64,000 bases of DNA from Endozoicomonas montiporae CL-33 (GTDB lineage: Bacteria > Pseudomonadota > Gammaproteobacteria > Pseudomonadales > Endozoicomonadaceae), in the NCBI RefSeq assembly GCF_001583435.1, contig NZ_CP013251.1, positions 1,943,617 through 2,007,616 of the forward strand. Direction: 5' to 3'. The notes under the pieces were generated by a model. It did no database searches. It worked only from the letters and a program-made list of their open reading frames with translations, and had not been told where the DNA came from. This document shows positions 1 through 10,156 of the stretch, piece by piece. The translations under genes were made by a program, and so were the position numbers. Every line of letters starts with the position of its first letter. The first letter of the stretch is position 1.

Positions 1-36
1 GTACCAGTGTCTGGTGATTAAGCGAGTAAATATCCG

Positions 37-2940
37 TTAAAGGGCTTTAATCGCTTCCATCTGCTCTTCCAGCTTGGATTTGGCATCAAGCGCATCAGCC
101 AGTTTGGCTTTCTCTTTCTCAACCACTGCTGCCGGAGCCTTGCCGATAAACTTCTCGTTGTTCAGCTTACCTTCAAAGCGGGTGACTTCTTTCACCAGCT
201 TGTCGATTTCCTTGCTCAGACGGGCAATTTCAGCATCCTTGTCAATCAGGCCAGCCATGGGTACCAATACTTCCATGGAACCCACCAGTGCCGTGGTGGA
301 CATAGGCGCTTCTTCACCGGCTGTCAGAAGGCGAACGTCGTCCAGCTTGGCCATAGCCTGCAGGAAAGTGCGGTTCTCTTCCAGGCGGCTTTCGTCGTCA
401 GCCGAAGTATTACGCAAGATGACGTTCAATGGCTTGCTCGGGCCAATGTTCAGCTCGGCGCGAATGTTACGGATGCCAACAATAAAGCCTTTCAGCCACT
501 CGATGTCCTGCTCGGCTTTTTCATCGATCTTGCTGCTGTCGCACTCAGGGTAAGACTTCAGCATCAGGGTATCGCCGTCAACGCCTGCTTCTGCCTTGAT
601 GTTCTGCCAGATTTCTTCAGTGATAAATGGCATGAACGGGTGAGTCAGACGCATCAGGGCTTCCAGTACGCGCACCAGTGTACGACGGGTGCCGCGTTTG
701 CGCCTTTCAAGCATTTCGGTCGCTTCCGACATCCTGTCTCCCGCGACACTTGGACTGTCCTGTCCATCGTCCCACAATACCGGTTTGGATAATTCCAGAT
801 ACCAGGCACAGTATTCATTCCAGATGAAGTCGTACAGATTCTGGGATGCATGGTCGAGTCGGAAATCAGCCAGGTTTTTTTCTATCTGGGTTTCCAGACG
901 CTGAAGCTTGGAGATGATCCAGCGATCCGCCAGAGTCAGCTCAACCTCACCACCGTTCTGACCACAGTCTTCACCTTTGGTGTTCATCTGCACATAGCTG
1001 GCGGCGTTCCAGATCTTGTTACAGAAGTTGCGGTAACCTTCCAGACGCTTCATGTCCCAGTTGATGTCACGGCCGGTAGAAGCCAGTGAATACAGGGTAT
1101 AACGCAGGGCGTCGGTGCCGTGGGCAGAGATGCCGTCTTCGAAGGTTTTGCGGGTGTTCTTTTCGATCTTCTTCGCCAGCTGTGGCTGCATCATGTTGCC
1201 GGTGCGCTTTTGCACCAGACTTTCCAGATCGATGCCGTCAATCATGTCCAGCGGGTCCAGTACATTACCCTTGGATTTGGACATCTTGTCGCCGTTTTCG
1301 TCACGGATCAGACCGGTGACATAGACGTGTTTGAAAGGCACATGAGGGTTGCCGTCTTCATCCTTCATAAAGTGCATGGTCATCATGATCATGCGCGCTA
1401 CCCAGAAGAAGATAATGTCGAAACCGGTGACCAGTACGTCGGTAGGATGGTAGGTTTTCAGACGATCGGTCATTTCCGGCCAGCCCAGGGTGCCAAAGGT
1501 CCACAGGGCGGAGGAGAACCAGGTGTCGAGTACGTCTTCATCCTGCTTCAGCTCAACGTCGTCGGCAATGTTGTGCTTCTGTCGTGCTTCTGCTTCGTTG
1601 CGGGCAACGTACAGGTTGCCTTCATTGTCGTACCAGGCTGGAATGCGGTGACCCCACCACAGCTGACGGGATACACACCAGTCCTGAATATCGCGCATCC
1701 AGGCAAAGTACATGTTTTCGTACTGCTTCGGTACAAACTGAATGCGGCCGTCTTCTACCGCTTCAATGGCTGGTTTTGCCAGAGGCGCTGCGCGAACAAA
1801 CCACTGGTCAGTCAGCATAGGCTCAATCACCACACCGGAACGGTCGCCGTAGGGCACCATCAGTTCGTGGTCTTTAACGTCTTCCAGCAGACCCAGCTCG
1901 TCCATATCGGCAACAATGGCTTTACGAGCAGCGAAACGCTCCATGCCATGGTACTTTTCCGGAATGAACGTATCGATGCTGTCGTTGGCCGTACCGTCGC
2001 TGTTGAAGGTTTCTGCCGCATCACGGATATCGCCGTTCAGGGTCAGAATGTTGATCATGGGCAGGTTGCAGCGTTTGCCGACTTCGTTATCGTTGAAATC
2101 GTGCGCCGGGGTGATTTTTACACAACCGGTGCCTTTTTCCATGTCAGCGTGTTCGTCAGCCACAATCGGGATGCGACGGTTAACCAGTGGCAGCAGGATG
2201 TCTTTGCCGATCAGGGCTTTGTAACGCTCGTCTTCCGGGTTAACTGCGACACCGGTATCACCCAGCATGGTTTCCGGACGAGTCGTGGCGACCACAATGT
2301 AGTCTTTGCCTTCAGCGGTCTTTTCGCCATCAGCCAGCGGGTAACGCAGGTGCCACATGTGACCCTTGACGTCTTTGTTTTCCACTTCCAGATCGGAAAT
2401 GGCGGTGTGCAGTTTCGGGTCCCAGTTAACCAGACGCTTGCCACGGTACATCAGATCATCTTCGTACAAACGTACAAACACTTCCTGAACCGCTTTGTAG
2501 AAACCCGGGTCCATGGTGAAGCGTTCATGATCCCAGTCAACAGAAGCACCCAGACGGCGCAGCTGGCGGGTAATGGTGTCACCGGATTCTTCTTTCCATT
2601 CCCAGACCTTGTCGATAAAGGCTTCACGATCATAGTCGTGGCGGCTTTTACCTTCTTCAGCCTGAATTTTGCGCTCAACGACCATTTGCGTGGCGATACC
2701 GGCGTGGTCGGTACCCACCTGCCACAAGGTATTGCTGCCTTTCATGCGCTGATAACGGGTCAGGGCATCCATGATGGAGTCCTGGAACGCGTGCCCCATG
2801 TGGAGGCTACCGGTCACGTTCGGCGGTGGAATCATAATGGTGTAAGGGTTGCCTTCACCGGAGGGAGCGAAATAACCTTTCTCCTCCCAGGTTTGATACC
2901 AGGTGCGCTCGGTAGCGTGCGGATTGAACGTTTTTTCCAT
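37..2940 (-). CDS. valS: Valyl-tRNA synthetase
   Basis: Charges tRNA-Val with valine in the cytoplasm (class I synthetase with editing domain). The 967-residue length fits the bacterial family. The HIGH-type signature is seen as HMGH near residue 47 in the context [15 protein letters not shown], and the KMSKS loop near residue 550 as DKMSKSKGN. The C-terminal about 70 residues are charged and heptad-like, as expected for the coiled-coil arm. It starts at an ATG and lies downstream of holC on the same strand, the common gammaproteobacterial holC-valS order, though a sialidase-like gene of opposite strand has come to lie between them. Very confident. Confidence 0.98.
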   Translation of the reverse strand: MEKTFNPHATERTWYQTWEEKGYFAPSGEGNPYTIMIPPPNVTGSLHMGHAFQDSIMDALTRYQRMKGSNTLWQVGTDHAGIATQMVVERKIQAEEGKSRHDYDREAFIDKVWEWKEESGDTITRQLRRLGASVDWDHERFTMDPGFYKAVQEVFVRLYEDDLMYRGKRLVNWDPKLHTAISDLEVENKDVKGHMWHLRYPLADGEKTAEGKDYIVVATTRPETMLGDTGVAVNPEDERYKALIGKDILLPLVNRRIPIVADEHADMEKGTGCVKITPAHDFNDNEVGKRCNLPMINILTLNGDIRDAAETFNSDGTANDSIDTFIPEKYHGMERFAARKAIVADMDELGLLEDVKDHELMVPYGDRSGVVIEPMLTDQWFVRAAPLAKPAIEAVEDGRIQFVPKQYENMYFAWMRDIQDWCVSRQLWWGHRIPAWYDNEGNLYVARNEAEARQKHNIADDVELKQDEDVLDTWFSSALWTFGTLGWPEMTDRLKTYHPTDVLVTGFDIIFFWVARMIMMTMHFMKDEDGNPHVPFKHVYVTGLIRDENGDKMSKSKGNVLDPLDMIDGIDLESLVQKRTGNMMQPQLAKKIEKNTRKTFEDGISAHGTDALRYTLYSLASTGRDINWDMKRLEGYRNFCNKIWNAASYVQMNTKGEDCGQNGGEVELTLADRWIISKLQRLETQIEKNLADFRLDHASQNLYDFIWNEYCAWYLELSKPVLWDDGQDSPSVAGDRMSEATEMLERRKRGTRRTLVRVLEALMRLTHPFMPFITEEIWQNIKAEAGVDGDTLMLKSYPECDSSKIDEKAEQDIEWLKGFIVGIRNIRAELNIGPSKPLNVILRNTSADDESRLEENRTFLQAMAKLDDVRLLTAGEEAPMSTTALVGSMEVLVPMAGLIDKDAEIARLSKEIDKLVKEVTRFEGKLNNEKFIGKAPAAVVEKEKAKLADALDAKSKLEEQMEAIKAL

Positions 2941-3102
2941 AACTACAGGATTCTTGCGGGTAGGGGTAATGAGATAAACAGCGTATTATACATGCAAATG
3001 GCTAAGGTCTGTAAGGGTGTATTTGGTCAGGTTTATTTCTTGATCTCTGGCTGTGGATGATGGGTAATTACCCGTTATCCTGTTGTCGTCGTTGTTAAGA
3101 GA

Positions 3103-3144
3103 TTAAACGGTTAAAAGGTTAAACGGTTAAAAAGTTAAACGGTT
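3103..3144. repeat. 16-nt tandem repeat, 2.6 copies
   Basis: Two 16-nt units (TTAAACGGTTAAAAGG and TTAAACGGTTAAAAAG) followed by a 10-nt partial unit abut the start of the sialidase-like gene. The block fills the place where its ribosome binding site should be. No SD-like sequence is visible there. Confidence 0.85.
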
Positions 3145-4203
3145 GTGCCCCCTATGAAGGCGAATCAGAATCTGAGACAGGTTGAAAACGGTCTGCTGTT
3201 TGATCCCGAATGCGTCCCCTTTCGCAGCTGTCATGCTTCGACCCTGATCCTGTTGCCGGAGGGTGACAAGCTGGTTGCCTTTTTTGCCGGTAGCTCTGAA
3301 GGTGCTGGTGATAGTTCTATATGGATGGTGCGTCAGCGGTCAGGAGTCTGGTGTGAACCGGAACAAGTGACTGTAGGGTCTGGTCTGCCTTGCTGGAACC
3401 CAGTGCTGCATTTTGCCGATGGCGTTGTCTGGCTGTTTTATAAGGTGGGTGCCAACCCTCAGAGCTGGATAACTGAAGTGATTCATTCGTTTGATCTGGG
3501 AAATAGCTGGTCCAGTGCCCGACCACTGGTGCCGGACTCTACTTCACCGCGAGGGCCGGTCAAAAATAAACTACTGGTACTGAGTAATGGTAACTGGCTG
3601 GCGCCTAATTCTGTTGAGTCAGGGAACTGTTGGGATGTCAGGGTTGACGGTTCCCGGGATCAGGGTGAATCATGGCATGAATGTTCTGTGCCTTTTCGGC
3701 ATATTTCATCAGGAACCAGTGTCCGCGCTGGCTGGTCGGGCCTATAATCGGGCGAACTGTGGGAAAGTGATCTGAAAACCTCATTTCAGTGGGACGGTGT
3801 TATCCAGCCCGGAATGTGGGAGTCGCAACCCGGGCATGTTCACATGCTAATGAGAAGTACCCGCGGTGTTTTGTATCGCAGTGATTCAATGGATTACGGT
3901 GACAGCTGGTGTGAGGCCTACTCAACCACGGTTCCCAATAACAACAGCGGGATCGATCTGGTAAAAGCAGGTGAATCGCTGATACTGGTCTGTAATCCTG
4001 TACCCGGGAACTGGGGTGAGAGGACGCCACTTTCCATTCTTGTTTCGGAAGATAATGGTCGCAGCTGGTCATCACCCATTCATCTAGAAACTGCGGCAGG
4101 GGAGTATTCGTACCCTGCTGTTATCGCTCAGGACGGGTTGTTGCACGTGACGTACAGCTGGAATAGGCGTTCCATTGCTTATCACTGTTTGCAGTGGCTA
4201 TGA
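3145..4203 (+). pseudogene. Sialidase-like BNR-repeat protein, interrupted by an in-frame TAA
   Basis: Family members are beta-propeller exo-sialidase-like glycosidases with Asp-box repeats. Here the frame opens at GTG 3145 (or ATG 3154), hits TAA at codon 201 (3745-3747), then continues in the same frame to 4203 with clear family sequence. Examples after the stop are VIQPGMWESQPG, NNNSGID, NWGERTPLS, VSEDNGRSW and EYSYPAV. Asp-box-like motifs (SxDxGxxW) occur on both sides, such as SFDLGNSW and SEDNGRSW. Read through, it would be 352 residues, a normal length. No signal peptide is obvious. The simplest reading is a nonsense-inactivated gene. A base-call error is the alternative. It ends 6 nt into the convergent small gene downstream. 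Confidence 0.8.
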
Positions 4204-4584
4204 TTCCCAGGGCGAATTGGGCGTGTCGGATACTGGCTGAAGTTTATCCAGTAGCTCTTCAAGATGGTTATTCAGCTCTTTGTTTAACCGGCTTTCAATG
4301 CGAACCAGCTCTTCATCAATCAGGGTTCGAATCAGTCGCCTGCCTTCGGTACGAAGCTGGTGACGTAATTCGATAACCGGATCGCCATCGCTGCCTGATA
4401 CAGGCTCGCTCAGGTTGATCACCGCAATGGTTTGTCGTTCAGCTTCAGGGTCTGACTGTCCTTCGATGATGTCAGTCAGCAGAGGAATGCTTTCGCCGGT
4501 GTTTTCAAAGAGACTGTCTTTATCCAGCAATACCTTCAGGCGTTCCAGCTCGTTTAACAGGTCGCTGTTTTTTTCAGTATTCAA
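4198..4584 (-). CDS. Small acidic protein co-transcribed with holC (unknown function)
   Basis: 128 residues, rich in Glu, Leu and Arg, probably helical, with no catalytic motif I recognise. The start is TTG at 4584, overlapping the holC stop (TTGA). It is chosen because a strong AGGAGGT Shine-Dalgarno sits about 6 nt upstream, inside the end of holC. Translational coupling to holC is likely, so a link to the polymerase III chi subunit or to valS is an inference from position only. The rare start codon suggests modest expression. Confidence 0.65.
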   Translation of the reverse strand: MNTEKNSDLLNELERLKVLLDKDSLFENTGESIPLLTDIIEGQSDPEAERQTIAVINLSEPVSGSDGDPVIELRHQLRTEGRRLIRTLIDEELVRIESRLNKELNNHLEELLDKLQPVSDTPNSPWES

Positions 4585-5024
4585 TGCCGACCTCCTGCAG
4601 CAATGTCGTGCAATTCAGGTTTAACCCCGTCGGTTTTGTAATCACGAAACTTCTGCCTCAGCGTTTCTACGGGTCCCGGACTCTGGTCAACAATTTCACA
4701 GGTGCGATGAAAACCCTTGTAAAACGTCGGAATGTCTGAGGCAAGATTAATCAGCAATGCGCCTTCGATCTTGCCCGGGTCAGTATGCCCAAGGGTAATC
4801 GGTGCCAGAGACGCTTTATTATTCTCCCTGATTTCATGGGGCAAAAAGCGTTCTTCGCGCCACTCCCACAGCAGGCGATCCATGGTTTCGCACTGAATGG
4901 CATTGTCTGTATGAATATGCACAGGCAGGCCAGAACGCCACGCCTTGTCGGTCAGGCGACAGGCGAAGTCCCGTACAGCCTTTGTGGACTGTTGTTGCAG
5001 CAGGTAGAAGGTAACTTGAGGCAT
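4581..5024 (-). CDS. holC: DNA polymerase III, chi subunit
   Basis: 147 residues. The chi subunit of the clamp-loader complex links it to single-strand DNA binding protein. Family features are the N-terminal VTFYLL strand, the ACRLTDKAWRSGLPVHIHTDN segment and the LLWEWREERFLPHE segment, all typical of HolC. Its place next to valS and near pepA matches the conserved gammaproteobacterial cluster. It overlaps the downstream small gene by 4 nt. Function is confident from sequence plus context. Confidence 0.92.
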   Translation of the reverse strand: MPQVTFYLLQQQSTKAVRDFACRLTDKAWRSGLPVHIHTDNAIQCETMDRLLWEWREERFLPHEIRENNKASLAPITLGHTDPGKIEGALLINLASDIPTFYKGFHRTCEIVDQSPGPVETLRQKFRDYKTDGVKPELHDIAAGGRH

Positions 5025-5129
5025 AGCGAGAGTGTAATCGGAAACGGGTGGGGAGAAAAGACTGAAGGCTATGGCCGGAGAGATTCTGGACTACATTTAT
5101 TGTTTTTAGCTGTAATAGATAGAACGTTT

Positions 5130-6566
5130 ATGAAAAAAAACAGTAATGATTCATTGAGCAATAGACTGCTTCCAGTACTATTCGGGTTGGACAGGTTAGT
5201 CCAGAGAGTAATCAAATCGCTTGTTTGTCTCATTGTTTCAACGGCTGCTTTCTCGCTTTGGGCTGATGCGGCGGTACAGTCAAAAAGACTTGGTCACTAT
5301 GTCGCTGAGAAAAAAGTGACGTCAGAAATATCCCGACTTTATCAGAGCGTTCCGGCTATGGACTGGAAGCAAATCAGTCAAGTGATGGCAATGGCCGGAA
5401 TGACTCTGGATGCTGACAGCGAAGGTGTATGGATTCTCAAACAAGGGGCGGATGGCCAAGTTTTCACCCTGTTTAAACTGATTGATGATATTCATAAACG
5501 TTTTGACCAGGTGACTGATCATAAAGCTGATGAGTTGAAACGAATGGTTGTGTCGCTACTTAAACATCAGAAGGCTGAGGCACCGGCACTCCCGTTAGAG
5601 CTGAGCCACCAGAAGCGTGATATTGCCCTGCTATGGGTCGCTTATTACCAGCTAATGAATACTGACGTTGATCTGGTGGCCTCTGAAACAATCAACCGGA
5701 CAGTAAAGGCCTACTATTTACACTTTCTTCGCCTCGGTTTGGCTTCAGGGTTGCACGCCCGTATTAGTCAGGATTTGCAGCGTGTGATCGACGCGCCAGT
5801 CAGTGAGATACCCACCAGTTATGTGGCAGGCTATGTCTATGGCGTCAGAAAAGCATTTAACGATTTGGCTGTGATTGATGAAAAACGCATAGCTCTTGGA
5901 GAGGAGATGAATGAGGTGTTCAGCCCGATTGAGCCTGTGGAACCCGGAAAGCTTGATAGACTAATCAGGTGGCTTAATCTGGGTTCGGCTCATTATGAAG
6001 TTGCAGTGTACAGGCAGCAGCGGGAGAGCGCACTGGGCATGGTTGAATTTATTGATCGATACAAAGATCAGCCAGAAAGCTATGGTCTTATCGTTGCCGT
6101 CAATCATTTAAGAGCGCTGACAGGGGTGATCAGCCTTTATTTGAATCCTGATACGGCTAAATATGCCAATGACCGGCTTTCTGGTCTGGTGGTGAATTTT
6201 AATCACATGAAACTGCCTGTTTCTTATAACGGTAATTCCAGTTCAAATCTCTTCAAAGATCATCAGCAAAATAGCACTAAAGACAATACAAAAGAATTTT
6301 TTGATGGCTTTCTGAAACACTTCGAGGAATATATTATCGACCATTTTCAAAGGATTTTTGGTAGCCACTCCAATGAAGTGCTTCGTTTTCTTTCCAGTGA
6401 AGTTCATGGGCTGGTTTATCAGACCGAAAGTACAATTGAGTCATACAAGGCTAACAAGATAAGTCCGGTGGCAGTAGAGTATATGCAAGGCAGGCTGCCA
6501 ATGCTTAAAACTTCGCTGGCTGGCTTAAATCACAGAATTTTGTTGATATTTGAACGTTTCAGATAA
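5130..6566 (+). CDS. Exported orphan protein, unknown function
   Basis: 478 residues from ATG 5130. The frame is open further upstream but that part is antisense to holC, and the ATG at 5130 begins a Lys/Asn-rich N-terminus (MKKNSND) followed by a hydrophobic segment around residues 25-48 ending in WADAA, a plausible signal peptide or membrane anchor. The rest is helical and charged with no motif I recognise. An Asn/Ser/Lys-rich linker lies near residues 370-390. No neighbour suggests a role. It could be a secreted or periplasmic host-interaction protein, which is only a guess. Confidence 0.7.
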   Translation: MKKNSNDSLSNRLLPVLFGLDRLVQRVIKSLVCLIVSTAAFSLWADAAVQSKRLGHYVAEKKVTSEISRLYQSVPAMDWKQISQVMAMAGMTLDADSEGVWILKQGADGQVFTLFKLIDDIHKRFDQVTDHKADELKRMVVSLLKHQKAEAPALPLELSHQKRDIALLWVAYYQLMNTDVDLVASETINRTVKAYYLHFLRLGLASGLHARISQDLQRVIDAPVSEIPTSYVAGYVYGVRKAFNDLAVIDEKRIALGEEMNEVFSPIEPVEPGKLDRLIRWLNLGSAHYEVAVYRQQRESALGMVEFIDRYKDQPESYGLIVAVNHLRALTGVISLYLNPDTAKYANDRLSGLVVNFNHMKLPVSYNGNSSSNLFKDHQQNSTKDNTKEFFDGFLKHFEEYIIDHFQRIFGSHSNEVLRFLSSEVHGLVYQTESTIESYKANKISPVAVEYMQGRLPMLKTSLAGLNHRILLIFERFR

Positions 6567-6824
6567 TGTAAACCAGAGGAATAATAATTTTATGATTTGA
6601 TTCTTCTGCTTGCTGTGGGTATCACCTTGCTTTTGGAGATGCCCGCCATAACCCGCTGATTGGATATAGCTATCTTGATGCCCCTGAAAATGACCAGTAG
6701 TAGTCAATATTTTCCCCTGAACCTGAAAAGCCTCGTCTGTTAAGTTGTAAAGAATTGTTATTTATTTGCTCTCCGAATTTGTCAAAGAGTCGGTTTACCC
6801 GCTATAACTAATCTTCCTGTCTGA
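6567..6824 (+). other. Intergenic stretch with a short coding remnant
   Basis: Positions 6596-6700 read as an open 34-codon stretch without a start (ending in the sequence GYSYLDAPENDQ and TAG). It has protein-like composition but no SD, so it may be the tail of a lost gene. The rest is AT-rich and probably carries the promoter of the downstream transporter. No firm promoter could be placed. Confidence 0.3.
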
Positions 6825-8273
6825 ATGATCAGCCAGTCTATAAAAAATAAGCATTCAAATAATTCAAAGTCATTTTTTGATTCGGCACCAGTCTTTTTTA
6901 AAAAGCGATATCAGGTTAGTTATTCTTCTATGGTTAGCGATAAATTGACAAGCGAACCGCCATGCAATGCTGAATCAGATGCTATCAATCGGAAGTATCG
7001 TTATTGGCGGCTGCATGTCTTTATCGGCATTTATGTAGGGTATACCGCTTTTTATATCACCAGAAAGTCGCTGACTTACATTACGCCAGTTCTGATTCAG
7101 GATCTCGGGCTGGATAAAACCGATATCGGATTGATAGGCACTCTGTTCTATTTTACCTACGGCACCAGTAAGTTTATCAGCGGCATCATTAGCGATCGTT
7201 CAAATCCCCGTTATTTTATGGCAGCCGGCCTGTTTCTTACCGGTGTCATTAATATTTTGTTTGGTTTGAGTACCTCTTTCTGGGCTTTTGCCAGCCTCTG
7301 GACAGTGAATGCGTTCTTTCAGGGCTGGGGATGGCCGCCCTGTTCCAAAATACTGGCTAACTGGTTTTCACGCACGGAACGGGGCTTCTGGTGGGGGCTT
7401 TGGAACACAGCACACAACCTTGGTGGCGCTATTGCTCCGGTGGCCCTGAGTTTTTTTGTGGTCACTCTGGGTTGGCAGTTTGGCATGTATGCTGCGGGTA
7501 TTTTTGCCCTTGTGGTGTCATTGATTCTGCTGGTGGAGTTAAGGGATATTCCTTCCCGAATGGGTTTGCCATCGGTTGGCAGGTGGCGCAACGATCAATT
7601 GGAAATCGCTCATGAGCAGGAAGGTAAGGGCTTGCCTCTGAAGGCGATATTCTTCAAATACGTTATCAGCAATCGCTATCTGTGGTTGCTGGCGCTTTGT
7701 TACATACTGGTTTACGTCGTGAGAATAGCCATCAGTGACTGGGGCAATTTATATCTTACAGAAGTCCATAACTGCTCCCTGACCCGGGCGAACTCTGCTC
7801 TGTCAGTGCTTGAAATTGGAGGATTCATGGGGTGTCTGGTGGCGGGTTGGGGTTCTGACTGGTGGTTTGGCGGCAATCGCACGCCCATGAATACGATCTT
7901 TTCAATCGGTGTCTTGTTGAGTGTGGCGGGTTTATGGTTGATTCCGGTCAGTGGTTATTTTGTTCAGCTGATGCTGTTTTTCCTGATTGGTTTTTTTGTG
8001 TACGGCCCCCAGATGCTAATTGGCATGGCGGCGGTAGAATACTCGCATAAAGAGGCTGCCGGTGCTGCCAGTGGTTTTGTGAGTCTGTTTGCCTACTTCG
8101 GTGCAGCCATGGCGGGTTTGCCTCTGGCCTTTGTTATGGAATCTTTTGGCTGGGACGGCTTCTTTATAACCCTGAGTACCTGTTCTTTTCTGATATTGAT
8201 GATTCTACTGCCATTGCTTCGATCAGAGAAAGCTTCGATCAGAGAAGGCTTCGATCAAAAAAAGCTTCGATGA
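6825..8273 (+). CDS. UhpC/GlpT-type organophosphate:phosphate antiporter family protein
   Basis: 482-residue major facilitator of the organophosphate:Pi antiporter group, inner membrane. It resembles UhpC more than UhpT. Matching stretches are KYRYWRLHVFIGIYVGY, FYITRKS, GTLFYFTYGTSKFISGI, NAFFQGWGWPPC, RTERGFWWGLWNTAHN, VYVVRIAISDWGNLY and FFVYGPQMLIGMAAVE. UhpC family members sense external glucose-6-phosphate for the UhpBA pair, but no uhpA or uhpB lies in this window, so it may transport a sugar phosphate itself. The first 45 residues are not family sequence. ATG 6930 is an alternative start; neither has a good SD. Confidence 0.85.
   Translation: MISQSIKNKHSNNSKSFFDSAPVFFKKRYQVSYSSMVSDKLTSEPPCNAESDAINRKYRYWRLHVFIGIYVGYTAFYITRKSLTYITPVLIQDLGLDKTDIGLIGTLFYFTYGTSKFISGIISDRSNPRYFMAAGLFLTGVINILFGLSTSFWAFASLWTVNAFFQGWGWPPCSKILANWFSRTERGFWWGLWNTAHNLGGAIAPVALSFFVVTLGWQFGMYAAGIFALVVSLILLVELRDIPSRMGLPSVGRWRNDQLEIAHEQEGKGLPLKAIFFKYVISNRYLWLLALCYILVYVVRIAISDWGNLYLTEVHNCSLTRANSALSVLEIGGFMGCLVAGWGSDWWFGGNRTPMNTIFSIGVLLSVAGLWLIPVSGYFVQLMLFFLIGFFVYGPQMLIGMAAVEYSHKEAAGAASGFVSLFAYFGAAMAGLPLAFVMESFGWDGFFITLSTCSFLILMILLPLLRSEKASIREGFDQKKLR
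8217..8271. repeat. 16-nt tandem repeat at the end of the transporter gene
   Basis: Three full units of CTTCGATCAGAGAAAG (with small changes in copies 2 and 3) and a 7-nt partial unit. The period is not a multiple of three, so each unit is read in a different frame. The repeat encodes the last 18 or so residues of the UhpC-like protein, a tail absent from the family. Confidence 0.85.
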
Positions 8274-8275
8274 GT

Positions 8276-8313
8276 AAAGCCTGTAACTGAGGGTTCTCAG
8301 CTACAGGCTTTTT
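8276..8313. terminator. Rho-independent terminator between convergent genes
   Basis: The arms AAAGCCTGTA and TACAGGCTTT, with further pairing of the inner bases (CTGA/TCAG), form a long stem followed on the plus strand by TTTTT and preceded by As. It can serve both the transporter (plus) and pepA (minus). Confidence 0.85.
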
Positions 8314-8315
8314 GG

Positions 8316-9797
8316 CTAGAGCTGATTCAGCAGATACTGAGTCAGCATAGGAACAGGTCGTCCGCTCGCCCCTTTATCTTTTCCGGAAGACCATGCGGTA
8401 CCGGCAATATCAAGGTGCGCCCAAGGATAAGCTTCGGTGAAGCGAGCTAGGAAACAGGCAGCAGTGATGGTGCCGCCGGGGCGACCGCCGATGTTTGCCA
8501 TATCGGCAAAGTTGCTGTCCAGCTGGGCGTCGTATTCTTCACCGATAGGCAGTTGCCATGCCTTATCCATGGCTTCATTGGAAGCAGTCAGTAGCTGCTG
8601 TGCCAGTTCATCATTGTTGCTGAGCAAGCCGGTGGTGTGGTGTCCCAGGGCAATGACGCAGGCGCCGGTCAGGGTGGCAACGTCAACAACGGCTTTGGGT
8701 TTGTAACGTTCGGCGTAGGTGAGAGCATCACACAGTACCAGTCGGCCTTCTGCGTCGGTGTTCAGAATCTCGATGGTTTTGCCCGACATGGACGTTACAA
8801 TATCGCCCGGGCGGGTCGCTGTGCTGCTGGGCATGTTTTCTGCCGCAGCCACCATGCCGACGATGTTCATCGGTAGTTCCAGCTGCACAATGGTATTCAT
8901 AACGCCCAGAATGCTGGCTGCACCACACATATCGAACTTCATTTCATCCATGGCTGCACCGGGTTTCAGAGAAATACCGCCGGTGTCGAAGGTGATGCCT
9001 TTACCGAGTAAAACAACCGGCTTATCACCCTTTTTGCCACCTTTGTAATCCATCAGTATCAGTTTGGATTCCTGAGCCGAGCCGTTACCCACTGACAGCA
9101 GGGAGTGCATGCCCAGCTTTTTCATGTCGGCCTCGCCCAGCACCTTGGTGGTTAGCTTGGCGTTACCCTTTGCCAGATCTTTTGCCTGATCTGCAAGAAA
9201 GGTCGGGTGGCAGACATTGCCGGGCAGGTTGCCCAGAGTGCGCGCCACGTTGCGACCAAAGGCAATGGCTTTCCCTTGTTCAACGGCGTCTTTGGAAGGT
9301 TTGCTGCCTTTACGGTCAGTGAGTATGGTCACTTTTTTCAGTGTGGCCGCCGGAGCTGGCTTGCTTTTGAATTCTTCAAACCGGTAAAAGCCATACTCAA
9401 TGGCTTCAACCAGCTGACGGACTTTCCAGAACTGGTCGCGCTCTGCCACATCAACATCATCCACACAGATCATGGCGTCTTTGATGGTGCCTGCTTTCAG
9501 TTGGGCAACAATGGCCTTAACCACCTTTATATAGTCTTTTTCTTTCAGCGCTGATTTGCCTTCACCGGTGGCGACCAGTAGCAACTGGTCGCAGGCTGCT
9601 TCAGGAACAACGGGTAATAACACGGACTTACCGGCTTTATAAGGGAGGTCTCCCCGCTTCAAAATCGAAGTCAGCATACCGTTGCTGACTTCATCGATGG
9701 CTGATGCTGCAGGTGATAAACCGGATTGGTCTGTCGTAATGACCAGCAGACCGGCTTTCTGTTTAGCCACTGCGCCGCTTTTTACAACAAATTCCAT
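8316..9797 (-). CDS. pepA: Leucyl aminopeptidase (cytosol aminopeptidase, M17)
   Basis: 493 residues. Two-metal exopeptidase that removes N-terminal residues. In E. coli it also binds DNA in Xer recombination and carAB control. The M17 signature NTDAEGRL is near residue 347. Metal and substrate residues sit in GKGITFDTGGISLKP and DMCGAAS upstream of it. The length is normal for PepA. It is divergent from lptF across a 359-nt gap, the conserved gammaproteobacterial arrangement of pepA and lptFG. Confidence 0.97.
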   Translation of the reverse strand: MEFVVKSGAVAKQKAGLLVITTDQSGLSPAASAIDEVSNGMLTSILKRGDLPYKAGKSVLLPVVPEAACDQLLLVATGEGKSALKEKDYIKVVKAIVAQLKAGTIKDAMICVDDVDVAERDQFWKVRQLVEAIEYGFYRFEEFKSKPAPAATLKKVTILTDRKGSKPSKDAVEQGKAIAFGRNVARTLGNLPGNVCHPTFLADQAKDLAKGNAKLTTKVLGEADMKKLGMHSLLSVGNGSAQESKLILMDYKGGKKGDKPVVLLGKGITFDTGGISLKPGAAMDEMKFDMCGAASILGVMNTIVQLELPMNIVGMVAAAENMPSSTATRPGDIVTSMSGKTIEILNTDAEGRLVLCDALTYAERYKPKAVVDVATLTGACVIALGHHTTGLLSNNDELAQQLLTASNEAMDKAWQLPIGEEYDAQLDSNFADMANIGGRPGGTITAACFLARFTEAYPWAHLDIAGTAWSSGKDKGASGRPVPMLTQYLLNQL

Positions 9798-10156
9798 GAA
9801 CGCTCCTGTTGGACGTAGGTCCTGTCATGTTCGCTGGCTCATGTTTGTGTCACCGAAGGTTTTCACTGAGCCTGTTGGGCGATATCAGTATTTTATGCGG
9901 TCACATCTACACACTCAGGCTGTATTGATAGATAATGACCTGATGGAGTATTTGACCAGAACACAGTTCGGATGTGAATTTCCAGTAATCTGTTACGTTT
10001 TAACAGCTTGCTGAATCCCGAAGTGTTGTATAACTGCTCCGAAACGTAGTTTAAATGGTTACTGCTGGTTTGACGAACGCTTGTTTTGGAAATTAGCCAC
10101 TAAAGATGACGGCAGTAACAGACCCTTATCAGCTATCGGAACTGTGAAAACCGATC
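9798..10156. other. Divergent promoter region pepA / lptF
   Basis: No gene is convincing here. A weak plus-strand promoter candidate is TTGCTG (10008-10013) with TATAAC (10029-10034), but its spacer of 15 nt is short. The minus-strand pepA promoter could not be placed. Confidence 0.4.

Noticed and set aside
1120..3060. Long open frame opposite valS on the plus strand (646 codons)
   Set aside because: Shadow of the valS codon pattern; low-likelihood protein with no motifs and no SD.
6596..6700. 34-codon stretch as a gene
   Set aside because: No start codon or SD; reported only as a possible remnant.
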